Positions 1 through 12,963 of a stretch of 64,000 bases of DNA are shown here, piece by piece; position 1 is the stretch's first letter, and each line of letters starts with the position of its first letter. The DNA comes from Magnolia sinica (lineage: Eukaryota; Streptophyta; Magnoliopsida; Magnoliales; Magnoliaceae): assembly GCF_029962835.1 (NCBI RefSeq), contig NC_080590.1, positions 57,348,001 to 57,412,000 of the forward strand, written 5' to 3'. The translations under genes and the position numbers were made by a program. Below the pieces are notes generated by a model, which was given only the letters and a program-made list of their open reading frames with translations, did no database searches and was not told the DNA's origin.

Positions 1-1145
1 GTGGCCTTGGTGGACACCTGGGGCGAGACAAGACGCGAGCTCTTGTGGAAGAGCGGTATTACTGGCCGCAGTTAGTACGCGATGTGGGAAAAGCCGTACA
101 ACGTTGTCATGTTTGTCAGACCTCCAAGGGACAATCTCAGAATACGGGCCTCTACACCCCGTTACCTATGCCTAACGGTCCTTGGGAAGATTTATCAATG
201 GACTTCGTGCTTGGTCTCTCACGAACACAACGCGGCATGGATTCGGTGTTCGTGGTGGTAGATCGTTTCTTAAAGATGACACACTTTATCCTATGCAAGA
301 AGACCCTCGATGCAACACACGTGGCGAATTTATTTTTCAGGGAGGTCGTTCGGCTACACGGGGTCCCCAAGACCATTACTTCCGATCGTGACACGAATTT
401 CATTAGCCACTTTTGGCGGACTTTATGGAATCGATTCGATACACGACTTCAATTCAGTAGTGCTTACCACCTACAGACTGATGGGCAGACCGAAGTTGTG
501 AATCGCACATTGGGAAACCTCCTTCGCTGTATTTCATGAGAAAAATCAAAGCAGTGAGATTTGGCCTTGTCTCAAGCAGAGTTTGGATTTAATAATATGG
601 TGAACCGCTCGACAGGGAGATCACCATTCCAGATTATTTACGGACGAGTGCCTCGCCACACACTTGACTTGGTCCCTCTGCCCAAGCACCCAGGCACGAG
701 CATTGCAGCAGAACATATGTCATACAAGATCATGGGCATCCATGCAGAAGTGCAGACCAAGCTACATGCCTCGAACGAGAAGTACAAGGAACAAGTAGAC
801 AAGCATCGGCGACAAAAAGTGTTCAAGGTAGGCGACCGCGTTATGGTCCATTTGCGCAAGGAGAGATTTCCAACCGGGACGTACAACAAGTTAAAAAATA
901 AGAAGATTGGACCGGTACCAATCATCCGAAAGATCAATGACAGCGCTTATATTGTTGATCTCCCAGATGACATGGCAATCTCATGGACTTTCAATGTCAC
1001 GGACCTAACCGAGTATCATGAACTAGAGCATGACGAGAACTCGAGGATGAGTTCTTTTGAAGTGGAGGAGACTAATGTAGAGTGGGTCGCGGACAGTTAC
1101 ATGGCCAAGATGGATCAGAAAAGGCCCAGTCGACGACAGAAGTGA
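1..1145 (+). mobile_element. Ty3/Gypsy element, 3' part of pol (integrase region)
   Basis: This is a fossil Ty3/Gypsy retrotransposon cut by the left edge of the window. The translated product shows the end of the integrase zinc-binding domain ([10 protein letters not shown], then a CxxC pair), the integrase core ([13 protein letters not shown], then VFVVVDRF and the TSDRD block with a downstream SAYHPQTDGQTE-like segment), and the C-terminal block (VGDRVMVHLRKERFP, TFNVTDL). That order and the TFNVTDL tail fit a chromovirus-like Gypsy clade of the CRM/Reina type; the clade is uncertain. It is broken, with about one or two breaks in the visible part. It is followed directly by what looks like its 3' LTR. 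The strand is plus. Confidence 0.88.
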
Positions 1146-1775
1146 TGCAGACCATCGAACCTTAAATCGGGCGTATCTTGCAATCCGGAATGAGTTATCT
1201 GACGTAAAATATATGATTTTGGGGTAGAACGAGCTACTGAAGCCAACCAACCCTGCTATGCAGGGTTGCGCAACCCGGAATTGCGAAAAACCCCTGGATC
1301 GATGGTCGTTTCCCCGTTTTAATTTCGCGTTTACTATAAATAGTAAGTTTTAGTTTGATTATAACTCTTCATCCGTCGGGCTTTAGGAGTTGCGCCCAAT
1401 GTGAAAAGAGCTTAGAATAATTAGGAGAACCGTTTGGTGAAGCCAAATAGGACACTTACTATTTTTGGCCGAAAACCTTGCGCACTAGTAGACATCACGA
1501 CCGTCTATAAATAGTAAGTTTACTATTTATAGTAAGTCGCGGATTCTAAGAGTTTGAGTTGTAGTTTGATTCTAATTTCTTTCTCATTGCTTAGTACCCC
1601 TATTTAAAGGGTTGTGAACTCGTTTTTAATGATCAATTAATCAATTTTGAATTTCTTAGAATTTATTTCTATTTTCTGCTTTCTTTCCTCGTGAATTCGA
1701 GAAGTCTCTGTGAGGAGTCCAGAGAAGCTCCGTGGATTCGGAGTAGTTATCCTCATCACGTTCATCCCTACGTCA
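1143..1775 (+). repeat. 3' LTR of the Gypsy element at the left edge
   Basis: This segment aligns along its whole length with 61952-62596, which gives both boundaries. It starts TGATGCAGACCATC and ends ACGTCA. It contains a TATA-bearing hairpin at 1505-1532 and short direct repeats of CTATAAATAGTAAG. The following sequence is not shared with the other copy, so the end is set by loss of similarity. No clear polypurine tract precedes the start, so the first bases are approximate. Confidence 0.75.
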
Positions 1776-2609
1776 AAATGGCTGCTACATGGCACAATAT
1801 AAACAGTTTGATCTAGTTGCGTTGGGCCAAGTGAAAACATTAGTCTCCATGTGTAAGTAAGATTTTGCTCATTATTAAGTGCGCAATGCCAACATATGGT
1901 GCTATCTCATTGATCCATGTAGTTGTGCTAAACACCAGTTCAAACAATGACAATCCAATCCATCCTTAATTTGGGCTCATTTTCTTTAGCCATCCTTTTT
2001 CCAAGCCATAGATAAGATGGCAATCGTTGTCTAGCAAAAGTAATTCTTTATAATTATAAGTAATCCATGATGGGTCAGATTGTTGAACGGAACTGTTTCG
2101 GGTAAATAGTTTCACCTCCATATTAAAGGCATTGATCAAATGGTTACCATTTGTCAGATTGGTGTGATGTTGGCATTGTAGCCCGTGAAATGTACGATTG
2201 ACCTAATGATCAGCCTGGATTAATAAATTTGACCATCCAAGTATCCAAATGCAACCAAAAGCATTATAGCTTATGGTACTTTGAGTGGACTGGATCATTC
2301 CTTTGGGAGCTACCCCAGGCCTTTCAAGTTGGCATGATTCAATGAAGGGAATGATATCATGGTGATTAAGCAACGCAAGATTACATCAGCAAATACATCT
2401 AAGACTGCTGGGAAACCATCGCCTGAATCAACAAAACACTGACCTAAATGGTTCACAAATGAAAGAGGGAAGAAGAGGAAAGGGAAATCAAAGACATTTA
2501 AGGAGGAAGGAGGAAGAAACTATGAACGGCCCCAAATCACTAACGATGAACGGTCCCTACTCACAACACTACTAATTGAACAAATAAATAAATAAATAAA
2601 TTTGGTTGC
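1776..2609. other. Intergenic stretch without recognised gene
   Basis: No coding sequence or known element is recognised here. The stretch has AT-rich MITE-like text, a purine-rich run near 2460-2515 and a short AAAT microsatellite at about 2581-2602. The microsatellite lies immediately left of the duplication breakpoint at 2610. Confidence 0.5.
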
Positions 2610-2645
2610 AACGGCAAGTTATTCTTACCCAAAGCTCCTTTCACG

Positions 2646-4312
2646 TTGTCCACATCTGAAAGAAACATGTTTTGTCTGACACTGAGCAATTTGAAAGTCC
2701 CAAGAGGATATTGTGCAAACTGGACACATCGTGTTAATTTAAAGGATTGTCAGCTAAAGGCCCTCAAGTCACATGATTATCACATTGTGATGCAGGAATT
2801 GCTGCTAGTTTTGTTGAGGCACTCGTTTTTAGGAAAGAAGAAGACATTGTGCACTGCCATTTGTGAAATGTCAAGATTCTTCAATGTCATATGTTCAAAA
2901 GTTATTAATCATGAAGAGCTTCAAAATATGAAAAATAAAATAGTGGAAACATTATGTGTATTCGAAAAATATTTTCCCCCATCTTTTTTTGTTCCTATGA
3001 CACCTAGTGGTGCACTTAGCAGAGGAAGCACAACTTTGTGGACCTGTCAGATATCGGTGGATGTATCCTTTTGAGAGGTAACATTAATTATTAGAATTTA
3101 TCAACTTTCTTTTTTCATTTTTAAAAAATTTATATCCATATCTGATTTTAATGTGTATAGGATGATGAGAACATACAAAAAGTATGTGACGAATCAAACT
3201 TATCCAGAGGGTTGTATTGCTGAACGCTATATACTGGAAGAGTCCATGATGTACTGCATGGACTACATGCCTGATAAGATATTAGGAAGCCATAAGAGAG
3301 TGAAAAAGATATTCTATGATGAGGGTGATGATAATGCTGATAATTTCCAAATCGATAAAAAAGGAAATAGTTATCTTCTTATTAATGTGCAATATCAACA
3401 AGCACGCAGATGGGTATTACAACATTATGCTGAAAATGCTCAATGGCTGGGGTAAGTTGACAAAAGTCTATGTTTCTATCCTTAATATTTTTAAATTGTA
3501 CCATGTAAAGTAAAAAGTTTAATTCATATATTATATTATATGTGAATTGTAGAAAGTACAATGAATACATTCATGGCCAAACATGTAAGGGACAAAACAG
3601 GAGGGGCAATCCGTCGATACAAAAAGAAGTAGACTACAATGCTTGGTTAAGGGAACAATTAGAGAATGAAGAAATGTCACAATTTAAGAAAATCGCTACT
3701 GGTCCTAGCTACGATGCCACATCATACAGTACATACTCAGTAAATGAATATGTTTTTTGCACATCAGACTCTGAAAAAAACTTGACAACATAAAACAACG
3801 GAGTCTCTATGAAAGCCTTAACTATGTTCAGGGCGAGTGCCAGGGATAAGAACTTGGTAGAACATGAAGCTACCTACTATGGTACCATTAGACAAATTCT
3901 TGAATTAAACTACTTCACCTTTAAGATAACATTGTTCTACTGTGATTGGGTGCATATCGAAGATACTTCAAATGGATGTTATGTAGATCCTGAAACAAAT
4001 CTGATATTTGTTAACCTAGGAAGGTTTAGAAGGAATATCAAGGAAGAGGATGAGCCATTTATACATGCATCTCAGGTGGCTCAAGTCTTCTATTGCAAGG
4101 ATCCGACAAGAGATGACTGGCATGTTGTATTAGATGTTCCGAAGCGACTAACAAAAGATGCATATGCATTTGAGGATCCGCTAGTGTTTGAGGCCAGGTT
4201 GACTGCAGGTTCCTTGAGCCCTTCCTTAATAGATGATCTGTATGACCCAACTAGTGAAGATATACAAGAAGGGTCATATATAGAAATTGTATCAAGTAAC
4301 CCACGTATTTAG
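2646..4312 (+). pseudogene. TNP2-type CACTA transposase, 3' fragment (copy 1)
   Basis: This is the C-terminal half of a TNP2 transposase, the enzyme that acts on CACTA ends. Visible parts are the DUF4218-type region (KSHDYHIVMQELL, then LRHSFLGKKK, about 2730-3075), a middle exon (about 3161-3451, RTYKKYVTNQTYPEG), and the DUF4216-type region (about 3809-4312, with FYCDWVHIEDT and DPETNLIFVNLGRF). Introns with GT/AG ends separate the first two exons and the second and third. A frameshift near 2990 and a TAA at 3791-3793 are shared with copy 2. No start codon of its own is expected, because the fragment begins at the duplication breakpoint. Confidence 0.88.
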
Positions 4313-4503
4313 AAGCGAAAAAGAAACTGATCAAGTTTCATATTAGGTTGAAATAAATTTAACTACTTTTACTATATTAGATTATTTTCATTTTCATTTT
4401 TTCTAAATTCAGTAAAAACTTATGTATGTGTATAGTGTCATCTCTTTATTATGTATAGAAACATATTAAATGACTAATAATCTTAAATTTTTTTTTAGGA
4501 ATT

Positions 4504-6089
4504 ATGTCGTATATAGGGCCTTCTACTTTTACCCCAGGAAGCACCACAAAGATAAAAGTTTTAATTAGTCCAGTTGGAGAGATTACTGGAGATAACAAAA
4601 ATCAATTCACTTCATTTCTAGGAAATGTGGTCAGGACTCATTGTCTAATTGCATATAAAGACTGGCGGCTTGTGCCAGATACCATCAAGGATAATGTTTG
4701 GTCAACTGTTTTGGTAAGCATTTAAATATATGAGTTTTACTTTCTAATGTTTATAATATAATTGTTGTTGACTAATTGCCCTATTTAATGAAATATGTAA
4801 GCCAAATATGATGTTGACAACAGTGACAGCTGTAAAACTGCCATAATTAAGTGTGTTAATGATATGTGAAAGGACTGGAAGAACCGATTACGAGGAACTG
4901 TCCTGGATATGTATGATAATGATGGAGACAGGAAAAAAAATTGCCCTAATGGCGTAAAGCTAGAAGATTGGGTCAAATTCGTTGATTACGAATCTACAGA
5001 AGAGGCAAAGTCTCGTCGTGGAAAGGGAAAGGAATCCAGAAGCGAAATGAAGTTCCCTCATACGACTGGGCGACGAGGATCTGCCAGGACGGCAGAGTTG
5101 ATTGTAAGTTTTTAATATAACTTTAATTTCTTTTATTCCAATTTAAGAATACATAATAATTAACATGATTTCTCATTGTAAATTATAGCAACAAAAAAAT
5201 CCAGATACTCAAATGACAAGAACTGAATTGTTTCTGGCAACTCATACTAGATCCGATGGGTCTCTCCCTTCACAGGAGCTGAGCATCACAATGGAAAAAA
5301 TAAAAGACATAGTTGCCAATGACCCGACTTGTATACATAATGATTTGAATCACGACCCGGTTGTACAGGTTTTTCATTCATTCTCTTCACTTTGATATAC
5401 TTAGCTTTCTGAACATTTTTTGTTGCTAATATACATGCATTACTAATAATGGTTGATTATCATTTAGGTTTGTGGTCTTGATAAAAGAGGACGTGTAAGG
5501 GGGTTGGGTCATATTGCAAAAACTACCATTATTGCTTCAACCCCTTACATTAATGAAATTAGAGAAGGAAAGGGCGAAATTGCTGAGGTTAAAGCATCGA
5601 TGATTGTATTAAAAGAGCAAATGGAAAACAAGATCAACGAGTGCAAGGACATGATATTGACCATTGGAGAACGTTTGCTTGAAGTTCAGAATCAAATAAA
5701 TACTCCAGTTCAACCAATGCAATGCTCTCCAGGCACTGCTGGTTCTCAGGTATTTTAACAATAAAAGAATAATATACAGTTACTATTTTATCCATGAAAA
5801 TAATAAAAATTATTTCTTGTAGGCGTTTTTTTGATCTGGCGATACCTCAAGTCATCGTGATGAGTCAGCTCCACCTCCACCTCCACTTCTACGGGTGGAA
5901 CAAATCTATCATTTGACAGATATTTGTAGTCGAGTTGTTGCATGTGGGCATCTAATTAGAGATAATGCAGGCATCCCTCCAGATTGCATCAAAGTTATAT
6001 TGGATGTTGTTGAAGTTCCTAGTGCGAATGTGTTTGGTGACATTGAGAAGACGTTAGCCGATTGCAACGTGGGTGATGTTCTCGTTTAG
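4504..6089 (+). pseudogene. En/Spm-type second gene (Transposase_24-like), copy 1
   Basis: This is the second CACTA gene, lying 190 bp downstream of the TNP2 fragment and built of short exons. Exons can be read at about 4504-4713, 4801-5102, 5189-5366, 5468-5749 and 5824-6089. The second exon holds the plant Ptta/En/Spm-type segment (KDWKNRLRGTVLDMYD, then the HTTGRRGSARTAEL block); the fourth looks like a coiled coil (KASMIVLKEQMENKINECKD). The product probably binds element DNA in the manner of TNPA, which is inferred from family and position. It has the TGA stops shared with copy 2 plus a TAG near 6088, where copy 2 has TGG. The acceptor AG before the second exon is also altered relative to copy 2. 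Confidence 0.75.
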
Positions 6090-6793
6090 CCTAGAGTGCT
6101 GACAAAAACATAGATATTAAAGGAGTTTACTTAAAACTTTTCCTAAGTCAAGAACATATTTTTGTAATTTGGTCAGGACATATAGATTGTGTTTGAGGTT
6201 ATTTTGGATATTATTTGACTAAATCTTTATCTTGAATTATTTAGTAGTTTTGCTTGACTAATCTAGTGATTTGTTTCAGCTTTTCATCTTCTTATGCGTG
6301 ACAGAAGGTACACATATTTCTATTATGATTTATTTTAATTTTTTCTTTGCTTATGCGTAAAATGTTCTGATTTAAATATTAAGAACTACGTAGTGGCTTG
6401 ATCTCAATCTTCCAAACATTGGGTACGTAGGCAACCGTTCATACTAGATCGTATCGGTGCAGCCACAATTTTTTTTTCCCTTCTCGTAGTGTGGATGCAT
6501 TTTCGTCAGGACTACTTGGCAATAAGAGCGAGGTGGATGTAAGTTCTCGAAACCTTTAATTAATCTCAAATCATTTATATCTTTATCGCTTCATTTATAT
6601 GCTGTCGTTAGGGTCAACTTGTAACTCCTTAGAATCCGCTCTGCCGTAAGACATTAGGTGCATAACGGTTCTCAGCAGGTTAAGTTGCAAATTATTATTA
6701 AGAGTTGGTTGGATATATTTTATTTTTTGTAAATGTTGTTAATAGTTTGATGGATGATGAATGTATTTGTGAATGTAAATGAAAAAAAAAACT

Positions 6794-6796
<3 letters not shown>

Positions 6797-6869
<73 letters not shown>
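6797..6869. repeat. (AT)n microsatellite, copy 1
   Basis: A pure AT dinucleotide run of about 73 bp lies downstream of the second CACTA gene. The homologous run in copy 2 is at 23425-23497. Confidence 0.97.
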
Positions 6870-6872
<3 letters not shown>

Positions 6873-8800
6873 ATCAATGGAGGATGCCTTGTTTAGGGGG
6901 ACATGAAATTTTGTAGCTTATGGTATGGTGCCCCAATATTGGTTATATGTTACTAGTATGTAGTAGATAATACTAGGATCAATAGTAAACATTTTGTTTT
7001 GAGTAGAAGACCGAGTAAAAGAACTTGGAAGATGTACTTTTTATGCCTTTCAGCTTCAAACTGGATACCTTTTGGATAAACCAAACATCCATTCACCACT
7101 AGTTTTCCAACTTCAGATTCATACTTTGGAATTCAGATTTAACAAATACCAACCTGGCATGTTTTGGTAGGAAATGAATAGATAGTTTAATGTTTATTTT
7201 TTCTTCTTTTAATGCGATTTGTGTGATGGACGGTTGCAAGTGTTCGGTTTATGTGATTGAATTTGCTATTTTTTTCCTTATTTTTTCATTCCAAAGTTAT
7301 CTGGGATTTTTTTAGTCTAATATCATCCCTTGCACTTGCATTAAGCACTTCTGTGGGCATTTTCAAGTTTTGTATCTTTTACAGCATACATGGCTGACTC
7401 CAATGGTGATGGTTATCGCAAAACTAAAGATGTTAATGCAATTGACAATCATGGTTTTTTTTTTCCCCAACTTGACAGTCATTGAAATCAACTGATTCAG
7501 GTGAGATTTTACAAGGACATTGGTAATGAACTGCACATGCATTGGATTCTTTTCTTTAGTTTGATCTCCAAATTCTTGCATTTTACTACTAACAGTATTT
7601 GTTTTAGTTGCAATGCATGTTTGGGGATCTATTTATCTTTTCTTAATTTCCAATACACCAGGAGCTCTACCTTAGCTCTGGAATTGTTTGACTCTCTATT
7701 TATTCATTGGTTGCTAGGATCTTTGGCATGAATCTCTCATATACATGGAATCTAAACCATGGATATCTATTTAAATGGGTACATTTTCTCCTCTTTTTTT
7801 TTTCCCTTTCAAATAGACAATATGTGCTTGACCAAACACATGATATTTTCGTATACAAATTAAGTTTCTTCATGTGGTCTCAAATAGTCAACATGCATGT
7901 GCGACCAACCTGAATTATGGGTCAGGGCATCTATACATATAGGGTTCATCTGATGCATGGATTGTGCTGATTTTTGCACAAGGTGCTCCTCATGGTAGGC
8001 CCACCTTTTGGACAAGTTGGATGTTGCATGCACGATAGGTTAGAAGTTGTCCACTGGATGGACAATAACCTACAGTCCAACTTATCTGAACTTGATGCAT
8101 TATCCCTGCTCATAAAAGAGTTCAAATTGTCGGGAAATAGGAATTTCCCAGTTCCTACACTTTCCTTTGGTCATGTCGTTAGACATTAGTGCATTAAATG
8201 CAGATTGCCTTGCACTGTTGTGTATTGATTCCAACATCTAAAGATCCTTTCAAACTGTATTGTGCTCTCCCAATGAATGCTATGAAGTTAAGAAATGCTC
8301 TTACCTGAACCTCTAATGGTTAGGATGAATTCTAATATTTTATTTTGTTAATTGGTTTCAGTTGATTAAACTCTTCACATTTCATGGATTTGAGCTGGTT
8401 ATTTGTAATATATGAAGGGTTGACTAAACTATTCTTTTCTTGGATTGAATCTGGTTTGTAATATATGTAGGAAGGGCTCAAAAGAAGGTTGAACAAGAGT
8501 AGATACTAAGTAGCCAATTCAAGGCAAGGCATAGCCAACAGTTGAAGTTTTGGGTAATTTCTTTTGTACGGGTCCTAGTTTAAGAGGGGGAAATGTTTAG
8601 TTAGTAGGTTAAGTCAATTTTTGCTGGAGTGGGCCACTTGGGTCATTTCCTCTTTTATTTAATTGAGTTGTTACCAATTTTGTGAATAGGATTCTTATCA
8701 AACAGTAGTGTGAATTATTTTTTGAACGACTATCAGGTGCAAGATTAAAAAAATAATAATAATAATTTATCAATATTTTGTTTTATTTAGAGATATTTTA
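6870..8800 (+). other. Internal non-coding part of the CACTA element, copy 1
   Basis: No gene is recognised. The sequence is AT-rich with intron-like stretches. A short open segment at 8473-8583, preceded by a TAG acceptor-like site, matches 25100-25210 in copy 2 and may be a captured exon; here it has a TAG stop that copy 2 lacks. Confidence 0.5.
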
Positions 8801-9261
8801 GCGACGGACCAAATCCGTCGCTAATTTGTGAACATTAACAACCAACGACGGATTTTAGGTCTGTTGCTTACTCATATTAGCGACGGACCTTATCCGTCGC
8901 TAATTTCTGACCGTTGAACCACGACGGATTTGAGGTCCGTCGCTTATTCATATTAGCGACGGATCTTACCGTCGCTAATTTCTGACAGTTGAAAATAACG
9001 ACCGATTTGAGGTCCATCGCTTACTCATATTAGCGACGGATCTTATCCGTCACTAATATTTTTAGTAACGACTAATTTTTTGAATTTTACCAACGGATTT
9101 TATATTTTATACGACGGATCTTATCCGTCGCTATGAAACGACGGACGTTATCCATCGCAGATTAAACGACGGATTTTATCCGTAAAAAAAAAGACCCAGT
9201 AAACAGCGAGGGACCCAGCGACGGTTGAAATCCGTCGCAAATTGGCAATTTTGGCGTAGTA
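8801..9261. repeat. CACTA subterminal repeats and 3' terminus, copy 1
   Basis: About 460 bp hold many forward and reverse copies of GCGACGGAT / ATCCGTCGC, often paired as TTAGCGACGG...CCGTCGCTAA. Such arrays at CACTA ends are the binding sites of TNPA-like proteins in known elements. The array stops at the terminal TTTTGGCGTAGTA. Confidence 0.9.
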
Positions 9262-11872
9262 TACAGTCGTCTTCTGGACCCGCCATGGATGGAATGCAGG
9301 GTATACTCTGTTTTCGTTTGTTCAAATGGGTTCACTGTTGATCCGATGGACCGCAGGGATGCACTATTCTACATATCATCATCCGTGGGACCACCGTAGC
9401 CCTCGGATTTTTGTCCGCAAATAGGCTATTAATGAAAGAATGGCACTTGTTTGATACTCTAGAAGAGTGTAATGGTTGATATCCAGGCACTCAAAATTTG
9501 CAATTGTGGCATATATCAGCTCAAATTAAGCCACTCAGATTGTAAATAGGAAATCACCCTACGAAATATAAGTGCCTTTGGCTAATAGGAATTTGTTTGT
9601 TGAAAATTGGAATTTGTTTATTGAATTTGGAACGTTGATGTTTTTGGGCCATTTTGTAAATCCATTAAATATTTGTAGGTACACCTCGAAAAACTGTGTA
9701 CGTGAAATTGAATGAGAGTAGGGAGGAGCAGCTGACATTGAGTGCAGCATATATTTGTCAGAAGGCCAGGTAAGAGTCTGTCCACCAGGCGCTACATGGA
9801 AGGATCGCATGGCTCAGCAGGGAAGGATTTCATCATTCCTGGTCTGATGTTATAGGATTGAATTTTTATATGCTATCGGTAGAGAGGAGGGAGGACCAGG
9901 CGCTCTGCGAACCATAATTTGCCAGAAGAGCCTATTGGTAATCCGGTTCTAAGGGCAGGCTTTCAGGAGATTTTCCATCAGAAAGAGCAGAATCTTTTCA
10001 TTTGTCGAGTGGCTTGGAGTTAGCAGAGGTTCAATATAGGCCGCCCAAAAAAGTCCAGGCTTCATCAAAAGGAATACCGGCTGTGTGAAGATCAATAAGC
10101 CTTAGGCAAGCAAAGCTTAAAAAGCAGAACTGCAAAATGCCTCAGCCAAATTCAATCCAAACACAGCTGTGTAATATTAATAACTTACTAATGATTGTCA
10201 CATAATATTAATAATTTAATATAGTATGATCACAACTGTGGCACTGCATTGGGCTCTGGATCCAAACGTAGCCTTATTAATATTCATGATAGAAAATCAA
10301 GGCTATAAGTTCAATGGGGAAGGTAAACAGTACCCCGCCTAAAACCAGTGTATTTGGACCAGTTACCCTAGTTTTCTGTGAAACACAATACTGTAGTTGC
10401 TCATCGATGGACTGAACAGATATTAAGTACTTGTCCTGTGTTCAAACATGTGGGCTAGTTTTGCCATGAAGGTGAAATTGCTTAGGGAAAGATGTTGAAA
10501 GCCAAATATTTCAGCAATTTCCTTGACAGACAATATATTGCACTCCAATTAGGACATGTATATGACCTAGCCAATGTCCTTAAAATGCCATTAGTATTTT
10601 CTCTCCACCACGAAAATTTATATTCACTTACCCATGGCATAACCATTGGCATCAAAAGAAACACGTTTGACATACCCATAAACACAAACACTGCTTCTCG
10701 TCTCAAAACAATTTTCACATATAATACAAATAGTAAATATGTGTGAAAAGGAAAACCACATATGATGTAAAAGCAACCATGTCCGAATACACATATGCAA
10801 CATAGTACATGTCTCTAGAGCTAACTTTTCAACCATTCTGATTAAAAAAAAACCCATGTTTAGCAATACCCATAGCCATGCCCAAATAACAACCATATTA
10901 AGCAATGCCTGTAGCCATGGATATATAAAACCCATTTCCAGCGATGTTTATGCATAGAGAAACACACTTATCATAGAAACAGACTATTGTTCAAGAAATT
11001 CCATGCTAAAAATACACCCAATAGACTTATATGGCCTCTGAAGCCTCTCACCCAAGACAAATACTACCCTTTATCTCCACATCCTTGGTGAGGTCACTAC
11101 ACGCCCTTCAGCTCTACATCCTTGATGAAGTCATTACATTCGGTGTCACGCATCTTTTCATGTTCAATACCTTGCTAATCTCCGCAAAACTCATGCTAGA
11201 GCTACACTGCAATAGATTAATAGCATGAACACAAACAATAGATTTGTAGCAGATACAATGATAGATCCATAACAGATACAACAATAGATCGCTAATTGAT
11301 AGAACAACATACTCATGACAGATGCACCAACGGATTTATATGAGAACCTACACATGGGCCAGGCCCAAGCATGTCTGGGCCTGGTTCATGAGTGTAAGAC
11401 CCAAGTGTAAGCCCAGCCTGCCCACCTTATGAGCATGTTAGTAGGGCCAATGGGGCCAGGCTGGCCAATGGGCTTTTAGTCCTAGACTATTTTAACCACG
11501 GTTGGGCTGAAATACTGTACCTAAGAGCCCACGTACCGGAGATATTCTTCCAAACAGAAAACTTAAAATTCTCTACATTTTTTTATTTTTTGTACATGGT
11601 CCATCCATGATGAGGTCCACAACATAGATGGGCCCAATGGATGCATCACCCATCCAAGGTTCCAGTACAGAAATGGTTCCGCTATATTATGGTCATACCA
11701 TTCTGAGGTAACATCTTTCATCCAACTAGTTCCTAAGATGATTGCCAGGGTGTGGTTTTTAGGGTAAAGCACCATCCTCGGCCAACAACAATTCAAAGGT
11801 CCAAATCTAATATATGTTTGCCACGTCCGTCCGTCCGTCCGTGTGGTGGCAAGGGCTAGGGATTTAAGCCTC
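9262..11872. other. Flank of the CACTA element, no recognised gene (copy 1)
   Basis: This 2.6-kb stretch is almost identical to 25875-28485. Several short open frames exist on both strands but none shows a family motif, and each is shorter than about 105 codons. A run of CCGT units (11826-11842) and a palindromic GGGCCAGGCCC-type patch near 11356-11380 are visible. It may be the ancestral region between the CACTA insertion and the resistance gene. Confidence 0.5.
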
Positions 11873-11882
11873 ATTCAAATGG

Positions 11883-12369
11883 ACGCCGATTAGCTACTGA
11901 AAGGTCGAGTAGAGAAACTCCCCAGTGAAGTGACGTCACCAAGTTCTGTGGGCCCCACCATGATGTATATTTTATATCCACACCGTCCATCCATTTGGAG
12001 AGATCATATTAGGGCATGAGCCAAAGAATGAGTCAAATCCAAAGCTCAAGTGGACCCACCATAAAAAAGAAAAAAGAAAAAAGAAAACAGTGGAGAGAAT
12101 GACGCCTACCGTTAAAAACTTCTAAGAGTCACAGAAGTTTTCGATCAAGCTGATATTTGTGTTTCCCCTTCTTTCATGTCTGCGTTAACACATGAACAGG
12201 TTGGATCTCAAATAAGTATCATGGTGAACCTCAGGAAGGTTTGAACAGTAGGCGTCACTCTCCCCACCGTTTTCTGTGGTGAGGGCCACTCAAGTTTTTG
12301 GATCATATCCTAAAATCATTCTCCAAATGGATGGACGGTGTGGATACACGGCCAAAGGTTGCGGCCTCG
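11883..12369. mobile_element. MITE, Mutator-like type, copy 1
   Basis: This short non-coding element begins ACGCCGATTAGCTACTGA, the same end as the MITE at 44390. It has facing blocks of CCACACCGTCCATCCATTTGG near each end (about 11979 and the reverse complement near 12328). A 10-bp direct repeat ATTCAAATGG flanks it (11873-11882 and 12370-12379), which fits the 9-10 bp target duplication of Mutator-like elements. The right terminus is poorly matched to the left. Same element in copy 2 at 28496-28982. Confidence 0.65.
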
Positions 12370-12422
12370 ATTCAAATGGCGCCTACTAAGGATGGACCAC
12401 GCACTAAATCTGGAAATCCAAT

Positions 12423-12861
12423 TGCGTACTAAGTAATTCAGCTCGTTTTTATGGTAATGAGTAAATTCTGTTGGGCCACCATGAATGTATGTAGTTTATC
12501 CACACTGTCCATCCGTTTTTCAGCTCATTACAAGGGGTTGAGCCCAAAATTGAAGCATATCAAAAGGTCAAGTACACCACACCAAAGGAAACAGTGGAAA
12601 TAATGATTTCAACCATTAAAACCTTTCTAAGGCTAACAGTGATGTTTATTTGTCACCGACATGGATAAAGGGAAAACTTATGTATGTGGCCCAACGGTAG
12701 ACGTTCAATTCATACTATTTCCTGTGCCATCATTCACTTAATTTTTGGGATCAAGCTATAAATTTATCTGTTAAAATGGCTGTACCGAGTGGATAAAATA
12801 CACCCCACAGAGTTTATTAGGAACACTTAGCCTACTGAGTTAGTGAGTTACTCATGACGCA
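12423..12861. mobile_element. MITE, GCGTACTRAGTAA-ended family, copy 1
   Basis: The termini are inverted: TGCGTACTAAGTAATTCAGC on the left and, on the complement of the right end, TGCGTCATGAGTAACTCACT. The interior has the block TTTATCCACACTGTCCATCC and its inverted partner near 12800. It does not code for protein. A relative truncated on its left is at 13755-14172. The copy 2 counterpart at 29036-29488 is 15 bp longer. Confidence 0.7.
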
Positions 12862-12963
12862 GTATATTTAAAAAAATAAATCTGTAATTTTGCATATTCG
12901 TAGAGAAAGCATACTTTGTACAGCTAAACGTACCTCATCAACGAATGAAGGACGGACGCGCGA

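Larger units (their letters stand above)
2610..9261 (+). mobile_element. CACTA (En/Spm) transposon, 5'-truncated copy
   Basis: This is the 3' portion of a CACTA DNA transposon. It begins inside the TNP2 transposase coding sequence, just before the DUF4218-type region, and runs through the second En/Spm-type gene to a terminus that reads, on the minus strand, TACTACGCCAAAATTGCC. The expected CACTAC end has one changed base. The last 460 bp carry the subterminal GCGACGGAT repeats. It cannot move by itself because the 5' half and 5' end are missing. The longer relative is at 17396-25874. Confidence 0.9.

Noticed and set aside
10482-10935. Frames of 78-103 codons on both strands, repeated at 27095-27548
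   Set aside because: Low-complexity composition with methionine-rich text, overlapping frames on opposite strands and no recognised domain.
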